Assembly: GCA_961205875.1 (NCBI GenBank)
Contig: OY540820.1
Span: 1 to 64,000 of the forward strand
DNA length: 64,000 nt
Direction: 5' to 3'
From: Sialis fuliginosa
Lineage: Eukaryota > Arthropoda > Insecta > Megaloptera > Sialidae
Shown here: positions 1-13,340 of the stretch, one piece after another
Layout of the letters: each line of letters starts with the position of its first letter
Numbering within the stretch: position 1 is the first letter of the stretch
Translations under genes and position numbers: made by a program
Notes under the pieces: generated by a model
Told to the model about the DNA's origin: nothing
Database searches by the model: none
The model's input: the letters and a program-made list of their open reading frames with translations, nothing else

Positions 1-2783
1 CCTAACCTAACCTAACCTAACCTAACCTAACCTAACCTAACCTAACCTAACCTAACCTAACCTAACCTAACCTAACCTAACCTAACCTAACCTAACCTAA
101 CCTAACCTAACCTAACCTAACCTAACCTAACCTAACCTAACCTAACCTAACCTAACCTAACCTAACCTAACCTAACCTAACCTAACCTAACCTAACCTAA
201 CCTAACCTAACCTAACCTAACCTAACCTAACCTAACCTAACCTAACCTAACCTAACCTAACCTAACCTAACCTAACCTAACCTAACCTAACCTAACCTAA
301 CCTAACCTAACCTAACCTAACCTAACCTAACCTAACCTAACCTAACCTAACCTAACCTAACCTAACCTAACCTAACCTAACCTAACCTAACCTAACCTAA
401 CCTAACCTAACCTAACCTAACCTAACCTAACCTAACCTAACCTAACCTAACCTAACCTAACCTAACCTAACCTAACCTAACCTAACCTAACCTAACCTAA
501 CCTAACCTAACCTAACCTAACCTAACCTAACCTAACCTAACCTAACCTAACCTAACCTAACCTAACCTAACCTAACCTAACCTAACCTAACCTAACCTAA
601 CCTAACCTAACCTAACCTAACCTAACCTAACCTAACCTAACCTAACCTAACCTAACCTAACCTAACCTAACCTAACCTAACCTAACCTAACCTAACCTAA
701 CCTAACCTAACCTAACCTAACCTAACCTAACCTAACCTAACCTAACCTAACCTAACCTAACCTAACCTAACCTAACCTAACCTAACCTAACCTAACCTAA
801 CCTAACCTAACCTAACCTAACCTAACCTAACCTAACCTAACCTAACCTAACCTAACCTAACCTAACCTAACCTAACCTAACCTAACCTAACCTAACCTAA
901 CCTAACCTAACCTAACCTAACCTAACCTAACCTAACCTAACCTAACCTAACCTAACCTAACCTAACCTAACCTAACCTAACCTAACCTAACCTAACCTAA
1001 CCTAACCTAACCTAACCTAACCTAACCTAACCTAACCTAACCTAACCTAACCTAACCTAACCTAACCTAACCTAACCTAACCTAACCTAACCTAACCTAA
1101 CCTAACCTAACCTAACCTAACCTAACCTAACCTAACCTAACCTAACCTAACCTAACCTAACCTAACCTAACCTAACCTAACCTAACCTAACCTAACCTAA
1201 CCTAACCTAACCTAACCTAACCTAACCTAACCTAACCTAACCTAACCTAACCTAACCTAACCTAACCTAACCTAACCTAACCTAACCTAACCTAACCTAA
1301 CCTAACCTAACCTAACCTAACCTAACCTAACCTAACCTAACCTAACCTAACCTAACCTAACCTAACCTAACCTAACCTAACCTAACCTAACCTAACCTAA
1401 CCTAACCTAACCTAACCTAACCTAACCTAACCTAACCTAACCTAACCTAACCTAACCTAACCTAACCTAACCTAACCTAACCTAACCTAACCTAACCTAA
1501 CCTAACCTAACCTAACCTAACCTAACCTAACCTAACCTAACCTAACCTAACCTAACCTAACCTAACCTAACCTAACCTAACCTAACCTAACCTAACCTAA
1601 CCTAACCTAACCTAACCTAACCTAACCTAACCTAACCTAACCTAACCTAACCTAACCTAACCTAACCTAACCTAACCTAACCTAACCTAACCTAACCTAA
1701 CCTAACCTAACCTAACCTAACCTAACCTAACCTAACCTAACCTAACCTAACCTAACCTAACCTAACCTAACCTAACCTAACCTAACCTAACCTAACCTAA
1801 CCTAACCTAACCTAACCTAACCTAACCTAACCTAACCTAACCTAACCTAACCTAACCTAACCTAACCTAACCTAACCTAACCTAACCTAACCTAACCTAA
1901 CCTAACCTAACCTAACCTAACCTAACCTAACCTAACCTAACCTAACCTAACCTAACCTAACCTAACCTAACCTAACCTAACCTAACCTAACCTAACCTAA
2001 CCTAACCTAACCTAACCTAACCTAACCTAACCTAACCTAACCTAACCTAACCTAACCTAACCTAACCTAACCTAACCTAACCTAACCTAACCTAACCTAA
2101 CCTAACCTAACCTAACCTAACCTAACCTAACCTAACCTAACCTAACCTAACCTAACCTAACCTAACCTAACCTAACCTAACCTAACCTAACCTAACCTAA
2201 CCTAACCTAACCTAACCTAACCTAACCTAACCTAACCTAACCTAACCTAACCTAACCTAACCTAACCTAACCTAACCTAACCTAACCTAACCTAACCTAA
2301 CCTAACCTAACCTAACCTAACCTAACCTAACCTAACCTAACCTAACCTAACCTAACCTAACCTAACCTAACCTAACCTAACCTAACCTAACCTAACCTAA
2401 CCTAACCTAACCTAACCTAACCTAACCTAACCTAACCTAACCTAACCTAACCTAACCTAACCTAACCTAACCTAACCTAACCTAACCTAACCTAACCTAA
2501 CCTAACCTAACCTAACCTAACCTAACCTAACCTAACCTAACCTAACCTAACCTAACCTAACCTAACCTAACCTAACCTAACCTAACCTAACCTAACCTAA
2601 CCTAACCTAACCTAACCTAACCTAACCTAACCTAACCTAACCTAACCTAACCTAACCTAACCTAACCTAACCTAACCTAACCTAACCTAACCTAACCTAA
2701 CCTAACCTAACCTAACCTAACCTAACCTAACCTAACCTAACCTAACCTAACCTAACCTAACCTAACCTAACCTAACCTAACCT
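1..2783. repeat. Telomere, perfect (CCTAA)n array
   Basis: About 556 uninterrupted CCTAA units. The other strand reads TTAGG running toward base 1, the canonical arthropod telomere motif, so base 1 faces the chromosome end. I saw no variant unit before the first GC-rich insert at about 2784. Perfect homogeneity fits telomerase-maintained DNA. The array also rules out dipteran-type retrotransposon telomeres at this end. Confidence 0.98.
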
Positions 2784-3045
2784 TTCCGGAGTCCCCGGAG
2801 TAAGTGACCTAACCTAACCTAACCTAACCCAGCCTAACCTTTCCGGAGTCCCCGGAGTCAGTGACCTAACCTAACCTAACCTAACCTTTTCGGAGTCCCC
2901 GGAGTCAGTGACCTAACCTAACCTAACCTCTCCGGAGTCACCGGAGTCAGTGACCTAACCAAACCTAACCTTTCCGGAGTCTCCGGAGTCAGTGACCTAA
3001 CCTAACCTAACCTTTCCGGAGTCCCCGGAGTCAGTGACCTAATCT
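2781..3045. repeat. Telomere-subtelomere transition repeat
   Basis: Six copies of a 27-bp GC-rich insert (near 2781, 2838, 2885, 2927, 2968 and 3011) alternate with two to five CCTAA units. The insert contains TTCCGGAGTCCCCGGAGTC, two GGAGTC half-units, followed by AGTGA. Copies differ at single bases, for example CCTCTCC at 2927 and GTCTCC at 2968. One degenerate telomeric unit (CCCAG) appears near 2829. This looks like a composite repeat that expanded with telomeric DNA. Confidence 0.9.
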
Positions 3046-3180
3046 AATAATATAGAGACACTGAATTAACTTAGATGACTTTTTGAAAGACACGAGCATA
3101 AAAACCAAATATTAAATTATTTTTAATATTCATAAAATGTTATTTCAAATCGTGTAAGCCATGTAAGTATACATACATAT

Positions 3181-3212
3181 CCATACTAATATTATAAATG
3201 CGAAAGTGTGTT
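3181..3212 (+). repeat. Dispersed-element end motif next to satellite
   Basis: The bases around TACTAATATTATAAATGCG followed by AAAGTGTGTTTG match a motif common at the ends of arthropod dispersed repeats (RTE-type LINE or Helitron-like). The same motif, reversed, closes the repeat at 24100-24292. The 135 bases before it (3046-3180) are AT-rich and unassigned. The first satellite monomer starts immediately after, so the array may have grown inside such an element. Confidence 0.5.
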
Positions 3213-6200
3213 TGCCTATGGAAGAAAATGTAGAGAATTTAATTCTCTACAAGACTGCCTTTAACAATTTTATATAAAATCAAAAGTTTACGAGATAATT
3301 TGCAAAAACTACTTTTTACAAACTTTTCGACGCTATAACTCGTAATATTTTGATCGTAGAAACCGACGCCTAGGGAAGAAAATGTAGAGAATTTAATTCT
3401 CTACAAGACTGCCATTTAACTTTTTCATATAAAATCAAACGTTTACGAGATAATTTGCAAAAACTACTTTTTACTAACTTTGCGGCGCTATAACTCGTAA
3501 TCTTTTGATCGTATAAACCGACGCCTAGGGAAGAAAATGTAGAGAATTTAATTCCCTACAAGACTGCCATTTAACTTTTTCATATAAAATCAAACGTTTA
3601 TGAGATAATTTGCAAAAACTACTTTTTACAAATTTTGCGGTGCTATATCTCGTAAACTTTTGATCGTAGAAACCGACGCCTATTAAAGAACTTTTAGAGA
3701 ATTTAAATCTCTACAAGATTGCCATTTAACATTTTTATATAAAGTCAAACGTTTACGAGATAATTAGCAAAAACTACTTTTTACAAACTTTGCGACGCTA
3801 TAACTCGTAATCTTTTGATCGTAGAAACCGACGCATATAGAAGAAAATGTAGAGAATTTAATTCTCTACAAGACTGCTATTTAACTTTTTCATATAAAAT
3901 CAAACGTATACGAGATAAGTTGCAAAAACTACTTTTTACAAACTTTGCGGCGCTATAACTCGTAATCTTTTGATCGTAGAAACCGACGCCTATTGAAGAA
4001 ATTGTAGAGAATTTAATTCTCTACAAGATTGCCATTTAACATTTTTATACAAAATCAGACGTTTACGAGATAATTTGCAAAAACTACTTTAACAAACTTT
4101 GCGGCGCTATAACTCGTAATCTTTTGATCGTAGAAACCGACGCCTATTGAAGAAATTGTAGAGAATTTAATTCTCTACAAGATTGCTATTTAACATTTTT
4201 ATACAAAATCAGACGTTTACGGGATAATTTGCAAAAACTACTTTTTACAAACTTTGCGGCGCTATAACTCGTAATCTTTTGATCGTAGAAACCGACGCCT
4301 AAGGAAGAAAATGTAGAGAATTTATTTCTCTACAAGACTGCCATTTAACTTTTTCATATAAAATCAAACATTTACGAGATAATTTGCAAAAACTACTTTT
4401 TACAAACTTTGCGACGCTATAACTCGTAATCTTTTGATCGTAGAAACCGACGCCTATGGAAGAAAGTGCAGAGAATTTAATTCTCTGCAAGATTGCTATT
4501 TAACATTTTTATACAAAATCAAACGTTTACGAGATAATTTGCAAAAACTACTTTTTACAAATTTTGCGACGCTATAACTCGTAATCTTTTGATCGTAGAA
4601 ACCGACGCCTATTGAAGAAATTGTAGAGAATTTAATTTTCTACAAGATTGTCATTTAAATTTTTTATATAAAGTCAAACGTTTACGAGATAATATGCAAA
4701 AACTACTTTTACAAACTTTGCGGCGCTATAACTCGTAATCTTTTGATCGTAGAAACCGACGCCTATAGAAGAAAATGTAGAGAATTCAATTCTCTACAAG
4801 AATGCCATATCACTTTTTCATATAAAATCAAACGTTTACGAGATAATTTGCAAAAACTACTTTTTACAAACTTTGCGGCGCTATAACTCGTAATCTTTTG
4901 ATCGTAGAAACCGACGCCTATGGAAGAAAGTGCAGAGAATTTAATTCTCTACAAGACTGCCATTTAACTTTTTCATATAAAATCAAACGTTTACGAGATA
5001 ATTTGCAAAAACTACTTTTTATAAACTTTGCGACGCAATAACTCGTAAGCTTTTGATCGTAGAAACCGACGCCTATGGAAGAAATTGTAGAGAATTTAAT
5101 TCTCTACAAGATTGTCATTTAACATTTTAATGTAAAATCAAACGTTTACGAGATAATTTGCAAAAACTACATTATACAAACTTTGCGGCGCTATAACTCG
5201 TAATCTTTTGATCGTAGAAACCGACGCCTATAGAAGAAAATGTAGAGAATTTAATTCTCTACGAGACTGCTATTTAACTTTTTCATATAAAATCAAACGT
5301 TTACGAGATAATTTGCAAAAACTACTTTTTACAAATTTTGCGGCGCTATAACTCGTAATCTTTTGATCGTAGAAACCGACGATTACAAAAGAAAATGTAG
5401 AGAATTTAATTCTCTACAAGACTGCCATTTAACTTTTTCATATAAAATCAAACGTTTACGAGATAATTTGCAAAAACTACTTTTTACAAACTTTGCGGCG
5501 CTATAACTCGTAATCTTTTGATCGTAGAAACCGACGCCTATGGAAGAAAATGTAGAGAATTTAATTCTCTACAAGACTGCCATTTAACTTTTTCATATAA
5601 AATCAAACGTTTACGAGATAATTTGAAAAAACTACTTTTTACAAATTTTGCGGCGCTATATCTCGTAAACTTTTGATCGTAGAAACTGACGCCTATTAAT
5701 GAACTTTTAGAGAATTTAAATCTCTACAAGATTGCCATTTAACATTTTTATATAAAGTCAAACGTTTACGAGATAATTAGCAAAAACTACTTTTTACAAA
5801 CTTTGCGACGCTATAACTCGTAATCTTTTGATCGTAGAAACCGACGCATATAAAAGAAAATGTAGAGAATTTAATTCTCTACAAGACTGCTATTTAACTT
5901 TTTCATATAAAATCAAACGTTTACGAGATAAGTTGCAAAAACTACTTTTTACAAACTTTGCGGCGCTATAACTCGTAATCTTTTGATCATATAAACCGAC
6001 GCCTATTGAAGAAATTGTAGAGAATTTAATTCTCTACAAGATTGCCATTTAACATTTTTATATAAAGTCAAACGTTTACGAGATAATTAGCAAAAACTAC
6101 TTTTTACAAACTTTGCGACGCTATAACTCGTAATCTTTTGACCGACGCATATAGAAGAAAATGTAGAGAATTTAATTCTCTACAAGACTGATATTTAACT

Positions 6201-7487
6201 TTTTCATATAAAATCAAACGTTTACGAGATAATTTGCAAAAACTACTTTTTATAAACTTTGCGACGCTATAACTCGTAATCTTTTGATCGTAGAAACCGA
6301 CGCCTATGGAAGAAAATGTAGAGAATTTAATTCTCTACAAGACTGCCATTTAACTTTTTCATATAAAATCAAACGTTTACGAGATAATTTGCAAAAACTA
6401 CTTTTTACAAACTTTGCGACGCTATAACTCGTAATCTTTTGATCGTAGAAACCGACGCCTATGGAAGAAAGTGCAGAGAATTTAATTCTCTACAAGACTG
6501 CCATTTAACTTTTTCATATAAAATCAAACGTTTACGAGATAATTTGCAATAACTACTTTTTACAAACTTTGCGGCGCTATAACTCGTAATTTTTTGATCG
6601 TAGAAACCGACGCCTATGGAAGGAAATGCAGAGAATTTAATTCTTTACAAGACTGCCATTTAACATTTTTTTATAAAATCAAACGTTTACGAGATAATTT
6701 GCAAAAACTACTTTTTACAAACTTTGCGGCGCTATAACTCGTAATCTTTTGATCGTAGAAAAAGAAGCTTATAGAAGCAATTGTAGAGAATTTAATTCTC
6801 TACAAGACTTTTATTTAACATTTTTATATAAAATTAAACGTTTACGAGATAATTTGCAAAAACTACTTTTTACAAACTTTGCGACGCTATAACTCGTAAT
6901 CTTTTGATCGTAGAAACCGACGCCTATGGAAGAAAATGTAGAGAATTTAATTCTCTACAAGACTGCCATTTAACATTTTTATATAAAATCAAACGTTTAC
7001 GAGATAATTTGCAAAAACTACTTTTTACAAATTTTGCGGCGCTATAACTCGTAATCTTTTGATCGTAGAAACCGACGCCTATGGAAGGAAATGTAGAGAA
7101 TTTAATTCTCTACAAGATTGCCATTTAACATTTTTATATAAAATCAAACGTTTACGAGATAATTTGCTAAAACTACTTTTTACAAACTTTGCGGCGCTAT
7201 AACTCGTAATCTTTTGATCGTAGAAACCGACGCCTATGGAAGGAAATGTAGAGAATTTAATTCTCTACGAGACTGCCATTTAACATTTGTATATATAATC
7301 AAACGTTTACGAGATAATTTGCAAAAACTACTTTTTACAAACTTTGCGGCGCTTTAACTCGTAATCTTTTGATCGTAAAAAACGAAGCCTATGGAAGAAA
7401 TTGTAGAGAATTTAATTCTCTACAAGACTGCTATTTAACATTTTTATATAAAATCAAACGTTTACGAGATAATTTGCAAAAACTACT
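3213..7487. repeat. 155-bp subtelomeric satellite, about 27.5 monomers
   Basis: Head-to-tail monomers of 154-156 bp. AACCGACGC landmarks fall at 3361, 3516, 3671, 3826 and 3981. Each monomer carries the dyad TAGAGAATTTAATTCTCTA, an AAACGTTTACGAGATAAT box and a TATAACTCGTAATCTTTTGA box. Divergence is a few percent. A variant monomer pair at about 3681-3990 recurs at about 5694-6000, 13 monomers later, so there is some higher-order structure. Short ORFs within it have no support as genes. Confidence 0.95.
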
Positions 7488-7609
7488 TGTTAATGCTAGC
7501 GCCCTTCCTGAAGGGGATGGGGCTAAACAGTTACTAAAGTGTTTGAAGGCTTGAAGGACCAGCATGTGTAAAATCTTATGAATGTTAATGATTTAATTTC
7601 TGTACTCAC

Positions 7610-7780
7610 CGAGAGTGCTGCTCTGGGCTCGTCGCCTGGATAGGTATGGCTATAAGGTACGAAGGAATAAGGATTATCCAAGACGTGCATTGACCAGCTG
7701 CTCGATGTGCTACTAAACACTCTGAAGGTTCCAATTAACACACATAAACTTTCACATGCACAAAAACAATAACTAATCAC
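7610..7780 (-). CDS. Candidate first coding exon, unidentified
   Basis: On the minus strand an ATG-initiated frame of 57 codons ends exactly at a strong donor (TCG then GTGAGTAC). The first 20 or so residues are hydrophobic and Cys-rich (MISYCFCACESLCVLIG), possibly a signal peptide. They are followed by Ser-rich sequence and a motif containing NPYSFVPY and YPGDEPRAALS. Base composition is higher in GC than the flanks. I found no acceptor or second exon before the satellite at 7487, so if real it has been cut off. It could equally be an exon of an old retroelement. I do not recognise the protein. Confidence 0.3.
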
Positions 7781-8192
7781 GTTAAATAAATTGTTTTATT
7801 CCGTTACTAAAACGACAAAAGGAAATCAGTGATTCCTATAAATACTAATTTGCGCCTTTGAACAAAAAACTGTGAAGCTCTGTTGTCTTCACAGGAGCTC
7901 TGATAATTTGAGACTGATGAAATTAATTAACTTGTCCAAAAGGGACTGGAATCAATTAATTGGCTTAGCTAATCAAAATCGCGGTAAAAATTAAAATAAT
8001 CTTTACAGCGACATCTGTTCGCGGCGCGGCGCACTGACAGCCTGAGTTCAGAGCAGAAATGTTAAGTTGACTTAAGTGATTCTGCTACTCGCCACAAGGT
8101 GGCGCTAACAGATGGAATGAATTAAAATTATTGACATTCGATTATATATATATTTATGTATTATGGTATGTATTATTTGATTTTTTGGTTGA
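7781..8192. other. No gene seen; transposon-like spacer
   Basis: AT-rich sequence with a GC-rich patch near 8010-8115 that contains GACATCTGTTCGCGGCG and, inverted, GGTGGCGCTAACAGATGG. The two ATCTGTT/AACAGAT boxes face each other, as in decayed mobile-element ends. No convincing coding frame. Confidence 0.4.
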
Positions 8193-8575
8193 TACGGAGA
8201 ATAGGGGTACAAGCTTTCACAACTGTCAAAAATACTCAAAAATCACTTACATAGTTACATAGAATAAAGTTGATATCATGTGAGACCAGATTCATTTGTT
8301 CACAATTGTAATTTGACGTTTATTGATATATATGTATGTAATTCAAATAATTTTTTGTATTTTTATATTAATTAAATTCATAAAATGTTGAAAATAAGTA
8401 TTTTTAATTTGTTTAATTTAATTATATTATAGAAATTAAAATCATAAATAACATTAATAACGTACATGTTTATTTATTTTTAAAGTTAACAAAATTATGA
8501 AGAATGTCAAAATTATTAAATAACAGAATGATGATGATGGTGATTGCTGATTGTTGTCGGCTGGATAGTTCCTTT

Positions 8576-8850
8576 TTTTAAAAATATGCGTTACTTTTTA
8601 TTATATCAAATTAAAACATTTTCGCGTCAGCGAAAATGTAGTAATGTTATGTACTATATTGTCTTTAGTATATTGAATATTGATGTTCTTTTGTATAGAT
8701 TTCTTGAATGTGGGGCTTATAAACTATAGTTTAAAAAATATGCGTTACTTTTTATTATATCAAATTAAAACATTTTCGCGTCAGCGAAAATGTAGTAATG
8801 TTATGTACTATATTGTCTTTAGTATATTAAATATTGATGTTCTTTTGTAA
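8576..8850. repeat. Tandem pair of about 117-bp units
   Basis: The stretch at 8581-8697 is repeated almost exactly at 8734-8850, spaced 153 bp. Each copy contains the palindrome ATTTTCGCGTCAGCGAAAAT. The small ORF starting in the first copy is not conserved in the second and is not supported. Confidence 0.85.
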
Positions 8851-9149
8851 GGATTTATATATGAGTTAAATTATAGATTCATATAAATATTTAATTGTTT
8901 TCACATAATAACAAAGTAGGTGGGTATTGGCAAACAAACAAATAAATGAGATCACAAATTTTAGTTATATTTTCCTTAAGTGTGTTTTTGTTAAATATTT
9001 ACTAACAATTAATAATTCAAAATTAATTGTATAGAAGATCTTGTAATAATAATATTGTGTTGTGTAATATATGGTGATACTAAAGAAGAAAAATACAGTG
9101 AGTTTATGATTTTTCTATTATCACAGACATACATTTTTGACATGTCGTT

Positions 9150-9290
9150 AATTTGATATAGTAGATAAACCTGTAATAGTAAAATATTTTGTCAAGTAAA
9201 AAACCTCATTATCATTTATCATTGATTTGATATAGTAGATGTACCTGTAATAATAAAATATTATGTCAAGTGAAAAACATCATTATACAG
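9150..9290. repeat. Tandem pair of about 73-bp units
   Basis: TTTGATATAGTAGAT followed by ACCTGTAATA occurs near 9152 and again near 9226, with matching downstream sequence (AAAATATT, TGTCAAGT, AAAAA). It lies inside the TIR element. Confidence 0.75.
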
Positions 9291-9668
9291 ATATTAAATA
9301 GCGATATGTCAAAATTGGATAAAAAAAACACTAGTTTACACGTTACTATAGATACAGCACAAATTCTACTTCATTCTAACATACCAACACCTACTTTTTG
9401 ACATTTGTGACAGCTTGTACCCCTATTCTCCGTACTTACCGATTTTTTAATTATACATTTATTAAAAATTGTTAAATGTAATATAACATGATATTTTTTG
9501 CTTTTTTTTAGATTTATTATGTTTTATCTTAAAAAAAAACTGAAAATAATAATTATATACTATAGCTGTAGGACAGGTCTGTGTAATTTATTAATTTGAA
9601 ATAGAAACAGAAGATATCGGATGGCATTTCATCAAACCATTCAATCCACAAATAAGATTTTAAGGTTG

Positions 9669-11376
9669 GGGTCAATCCATATTAACTGGTCCAGCACTGG
9701 TTGCTCGATCATTCTAAAAAAAAATGATTTTTTGTGTGTAATTACCCTAATATGTTGGTAGTTCGAAACGACCATAATTTTAATTTTATTGTTTTTTGTT
9801 TTCGCGTGACGGCCATATTTGTTCTACAAATTGTAGCATTTTTTGTACTTTAAAGGGTTTGCGGAAACTAAAATATCTCAGCTTCTATCAAATCTTTCAA
9901 CACGGGACTAATAGCAAATTGTTCAGAATAAAACGGGCTACAAGATTACTTCTAGACATTTTCACCTAAATGTTATTTTAAAGGGTGAAATTTCAGCCTT
10001 AATTCTTAGTTCTATTTTTGAAAAAATCCCATTTTCAAGGGGATGTTTTTGCAAGAAGGGGAAAAGTTAACATGTCAAATTATTTTTTACAAATAGGTGG
10101 GTACTAGTTGTATTCACACACCAAAGTTCAACTCTGAGACTTGCCCCCCTTTATTTAAAAAAATTCTCAAAATTTGAAAATTTGAGAAAATTACACTTTT
10201 CAAAGCTAAATAACTCTGGTGGGGGACCAGATAAAAATCTGAAATTTTAACCCATAATAGTACTACATAATGGTATTATGTACCAAAAATTTTGAGATTG
10301 AGATTTGACTACAAGCAGTGGTATTGCAACCACAAAAATGCATGTTTCAATGAGCGTATACATGTTGTGATTTTGTTTCAATAATAATTAAAAGATGTTA
10401 TATCTTTGTTATGAGTTACTTTAAGTTATTATATGTGTTATAAATTTTTAAAGCTAACCTAATTTTCTATCTAAAAATAAAATATATATAGGGTGTAACC
10501 TTTGAAAAACAAAAGTTGACATCATTTCCGGTTCAACCGGAAGTGACAGAAAATAAAAAATGAGATTTTAAAAACATTCAGAAAAAATACAATTTTTTTC
10601 TTCATTCAAGCATTCTTCTATTTCCAAGAGGAAAAAAGATAGTAATAGATATTATATTAATGTTGACACTCTGTATTAACATATGAACTCCTATTGAATA
10701 TTGTGGTTGCAATACCATTGCCTGAAGTTAAATCTCAATCTCAAAAATTTTAGTACGTAATACCATTATTTAGTACTATTATGGGCTAAAATTTGAGATT
10801 TTTATCTGGTCCCCCACCAGAGTTATTTAGCTTTGAAAAGTGTCATTTTCTCAAATTTTCAAATTTTGAGAATTTTTTGAAATAAAGGGGGACAAGTCTC
10901 AGAGTTGAACTTTGGTGTGTTAATACAACTAGTACCCACCTATTTGTAAAAAATAATTTGACTTGTTAACTTTTCTCCTTCTTGCAAAAACATCCCCTTG
11001 AAAATGGGATTTTTTCAAAAATAGAACTAAGAATTAAGGCTGAAATCTCACCCTTTAGAATAACATTTAGGTGAAAATGTCTAGAAGTAATCTTGTAGCC
11101 CGTTTTATTCTGAACAATTTGCTATTAGTCCCGTGTTGAAAGATTTGATAGAAGCTGAGATATTTTAGTTTCCGCAAACCCTTTAAAGTACAAAAAATGC
11201 TACAACCTGTAGAACAAATATGGCCGTCACGCGAAAACAAAAAACAATAAAATTAAAATTATGGTCGTTTCGAACTACCAACATATTAGGGTAATTACAT
11301 ACAAAAAATCAATTTTTTTTAGAATGGCCAAGCAACCATTTAATTTAATTTTGGACCATTTCATATGGATTGACCC
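9669..11376. mobile_element. Large fold-back element 1
   Basis: Two arms of roughly 660-670 bp are reverse complements of each other (about 9669-10336 and 10702-11376) around a loop of about 365 bp. The ends read GGGTCAATCCATAT. GTTG flanks both ends (9665-9668 and 11377-11380), a possible 4-bp target duplication. The arms include GGGGGACCAGATAAAAATCT and a GCGTGACGGCCATATTTG box. No coding frame. A transcript would fold into a very long hairpin. The ends and the GGGGGAC box match fold-back element 2 at 25510-28484. Confidence 0.88.
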
Positions 11377-11379
11377 GTT

Positions 11380-13338
11380 GATAATTATTGAAAATCGTTT
11401 ATAAAGGTATTTGTATGTTTGTTATTTGTATTTGTATTATTTTTTTATTTGTATTTGTATTATTTCAACCTATTCGTTAAGTCTTTCTTTAAGTTTCAGC
11501 AATGGATATTGTAAGAGGTCAAATAGGTACACCCCTCAGAATTCAATTTAAATATAAATAAGGACTCAGATTCTTCATAAAAGGAAAAAGTTTGTTTTAA
11601 TACCACTGAATATTTGTAACACACAAAAAACAATCCAGACAGATTAGTGGGGATGGACTTGTGAAGGTGTCGGAGATTAGTCCACGGGGGTTCAACTCTT
11701 GTGTTAAAATATTTTCAAGCCACTTGTGCTGCCACCTGCTGACTACCTCAAAAAACTCCAATATTCGAAGCGCGAAATTTAAATATCTTTTCATTTCAAA
11801 TATGTATCTACTATATATAACGAAGTGCCCTGACTGACTGACTGACTGATAATCATTTTTTTGACCATTTCCACTCATCGGAGAAACTTGAAATTTGGTA
11901 TATACATTCCTTGGGGGTAAAAAATAACAACTAGTGGGCCTTTTTTGAAAAAGTTTATAAATGGGGTAACAAGGGGCCCCCAAATTTTCAAAAAAAAAGT
12001 TAGAATTTTTTTATTATTTTTTTTATATTCCTTGGGCAATATAATGTAAGGTTCAAATTTCAGATTTAAAAAAAATGAAAAAAAAGGAAAAAAAAAGTTT
12101 TGATGTAAAAAAGTATCAAAACGAAAACCGATATTAGATTTTTTTAATTTTTTTCAAATACTTTGGTTAATTGACAACCATGAACCCGTGTCTGATTTTT
12201 GAAAAAGATATGTTAAAGAGGAGAAAATAAACAAAATACGTTTACATATAATGCGCTTTAAGCATTTACTAAATTAATTGCAAATGTCGTAACTATGGAT
12301 ACATTATATTTTATTGATTATTTTTTAAATTTTTAAATGTCAGTGGCCATTTAAAATTTTGAATTGAATGTGTTTAATATATGAACAATAAAATATAACA
12401 AAAAAGAAATATAAAGAACATAACGAATGAAAAAATATGGACAACTCAAAGTAATGAATAATTAAAATTTTCGTACATAAATATGTCAAAAAAATTGAAG
12501 ACAAACAATCACAGCATTCGGATGACTAACATTCGGCATAACATAGGTAATACATTAAAATTTAAAACTCAAAGTTATTGATATATCAATATTTTTACCT
12601 ACATAGGTATTTTATTAAATTAATATGTAATCATAAATATCACAAGAATTTATATAATTTGAAAATAACATTGTCGTAATTTTAAATGATACTTTTTTAA
12701 TTGTTGTTTGAATTTGTAAATCTGTTATATTTACTTATCTATGTACATCATTCAACTAAAATGTCAATGTGCATCTTCAAAATGTTTTGTAAAGCTCTGT
12801 TAAATAGTTCACAAGTAGGTATTAAATAATTTACAAGTATTAAAATTAGGATAAATGTTAATTGAAAATATCAATATATTTATATGAGACATTGATAGAT
12901 GGAAAGCAGAAAAACCAAATTATTTCTAATATCATGTAATCATGTAAGTACATAAAATACAATATAAACATATATTTAAAAGTCGGCATTATATTATTAT
13001 TATTATAAAAGTAATTTTTTCTATAGGTTTTCATGGCTGTTGTTAATATTAATATATGAACTTGGTTTCCGAACTGCTGTCAATTTTCTAATTTGGCATT
13101 TCAACATTCTCAACTATCATGTTGAAATAAGTAATTGATGTAAAGAAGAATTAGTTCACGTTTTAAACGAGAAGCTTTGCCACAAGAGATTAAGGTTCGT
13201 AGAGATTGTCCTAATCAAGGACAAAATACTTAATTAAATTTGAACAATGTACACATACAAGTACACATACGCAATATTGTTCGTTTAGTGTTTTTTCTAA
13301 ATGTACCTCTATACTTCTGAAATCTTTTGCATTAGATG
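11380..13338. other. Gene-poor stretch with a decayed repeat tail
   Basis: No coding frame is supported. At about 11815-11990 the sequence GAAGTGCCCTGACTGACTGA, then CTCATCGGAGAAACTTGAAA and a poly-purine/pyrimidine run, resembles the tail of a common arthropod dispersed repeat. A 128-codon minus-strand frame here only reads through that repeat. The remainder is low-complexity AT. Confidence 0.5.
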
Positions 13339-13340
13339 GG

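Larger units (their letters stand above)
8195..9432. mobile_element. Non-autonomous TIR element with TA flanks
   Basis: The terminal inverted repeats begin CGGAGAATAGGGGTACAAGC and continue to about 38 bp with two mismatches between ends. TA lies directly outside both ends (8193-8194 and 9433-9434), as for Tc1/mariner-type insertions. There is no transposase frame. Inside are two internal duplications, annotated separately. The 1.24-kb length and lack of coding make it a non-autonomous element. Confidence 0.75.

Noticed and set aside
4299-4490. 63-codon minus-strand ORF in the satellite
   Set aside because: It reads through satellite monomers. Other monomers break the frame, so it is chance.
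1-7487. CRISPR-like array in the regularly repeated DNA
   Set aside because: Repeats are contiguous telomere and satellite without unique spacers, in a eukaryotic context.
11597-11983. 128-codon minus-strand ORF
   Set aside because: It covers the TGACTGACTGA dispersed-repeat tail and homopolymer runs, with no domain and no splice context.
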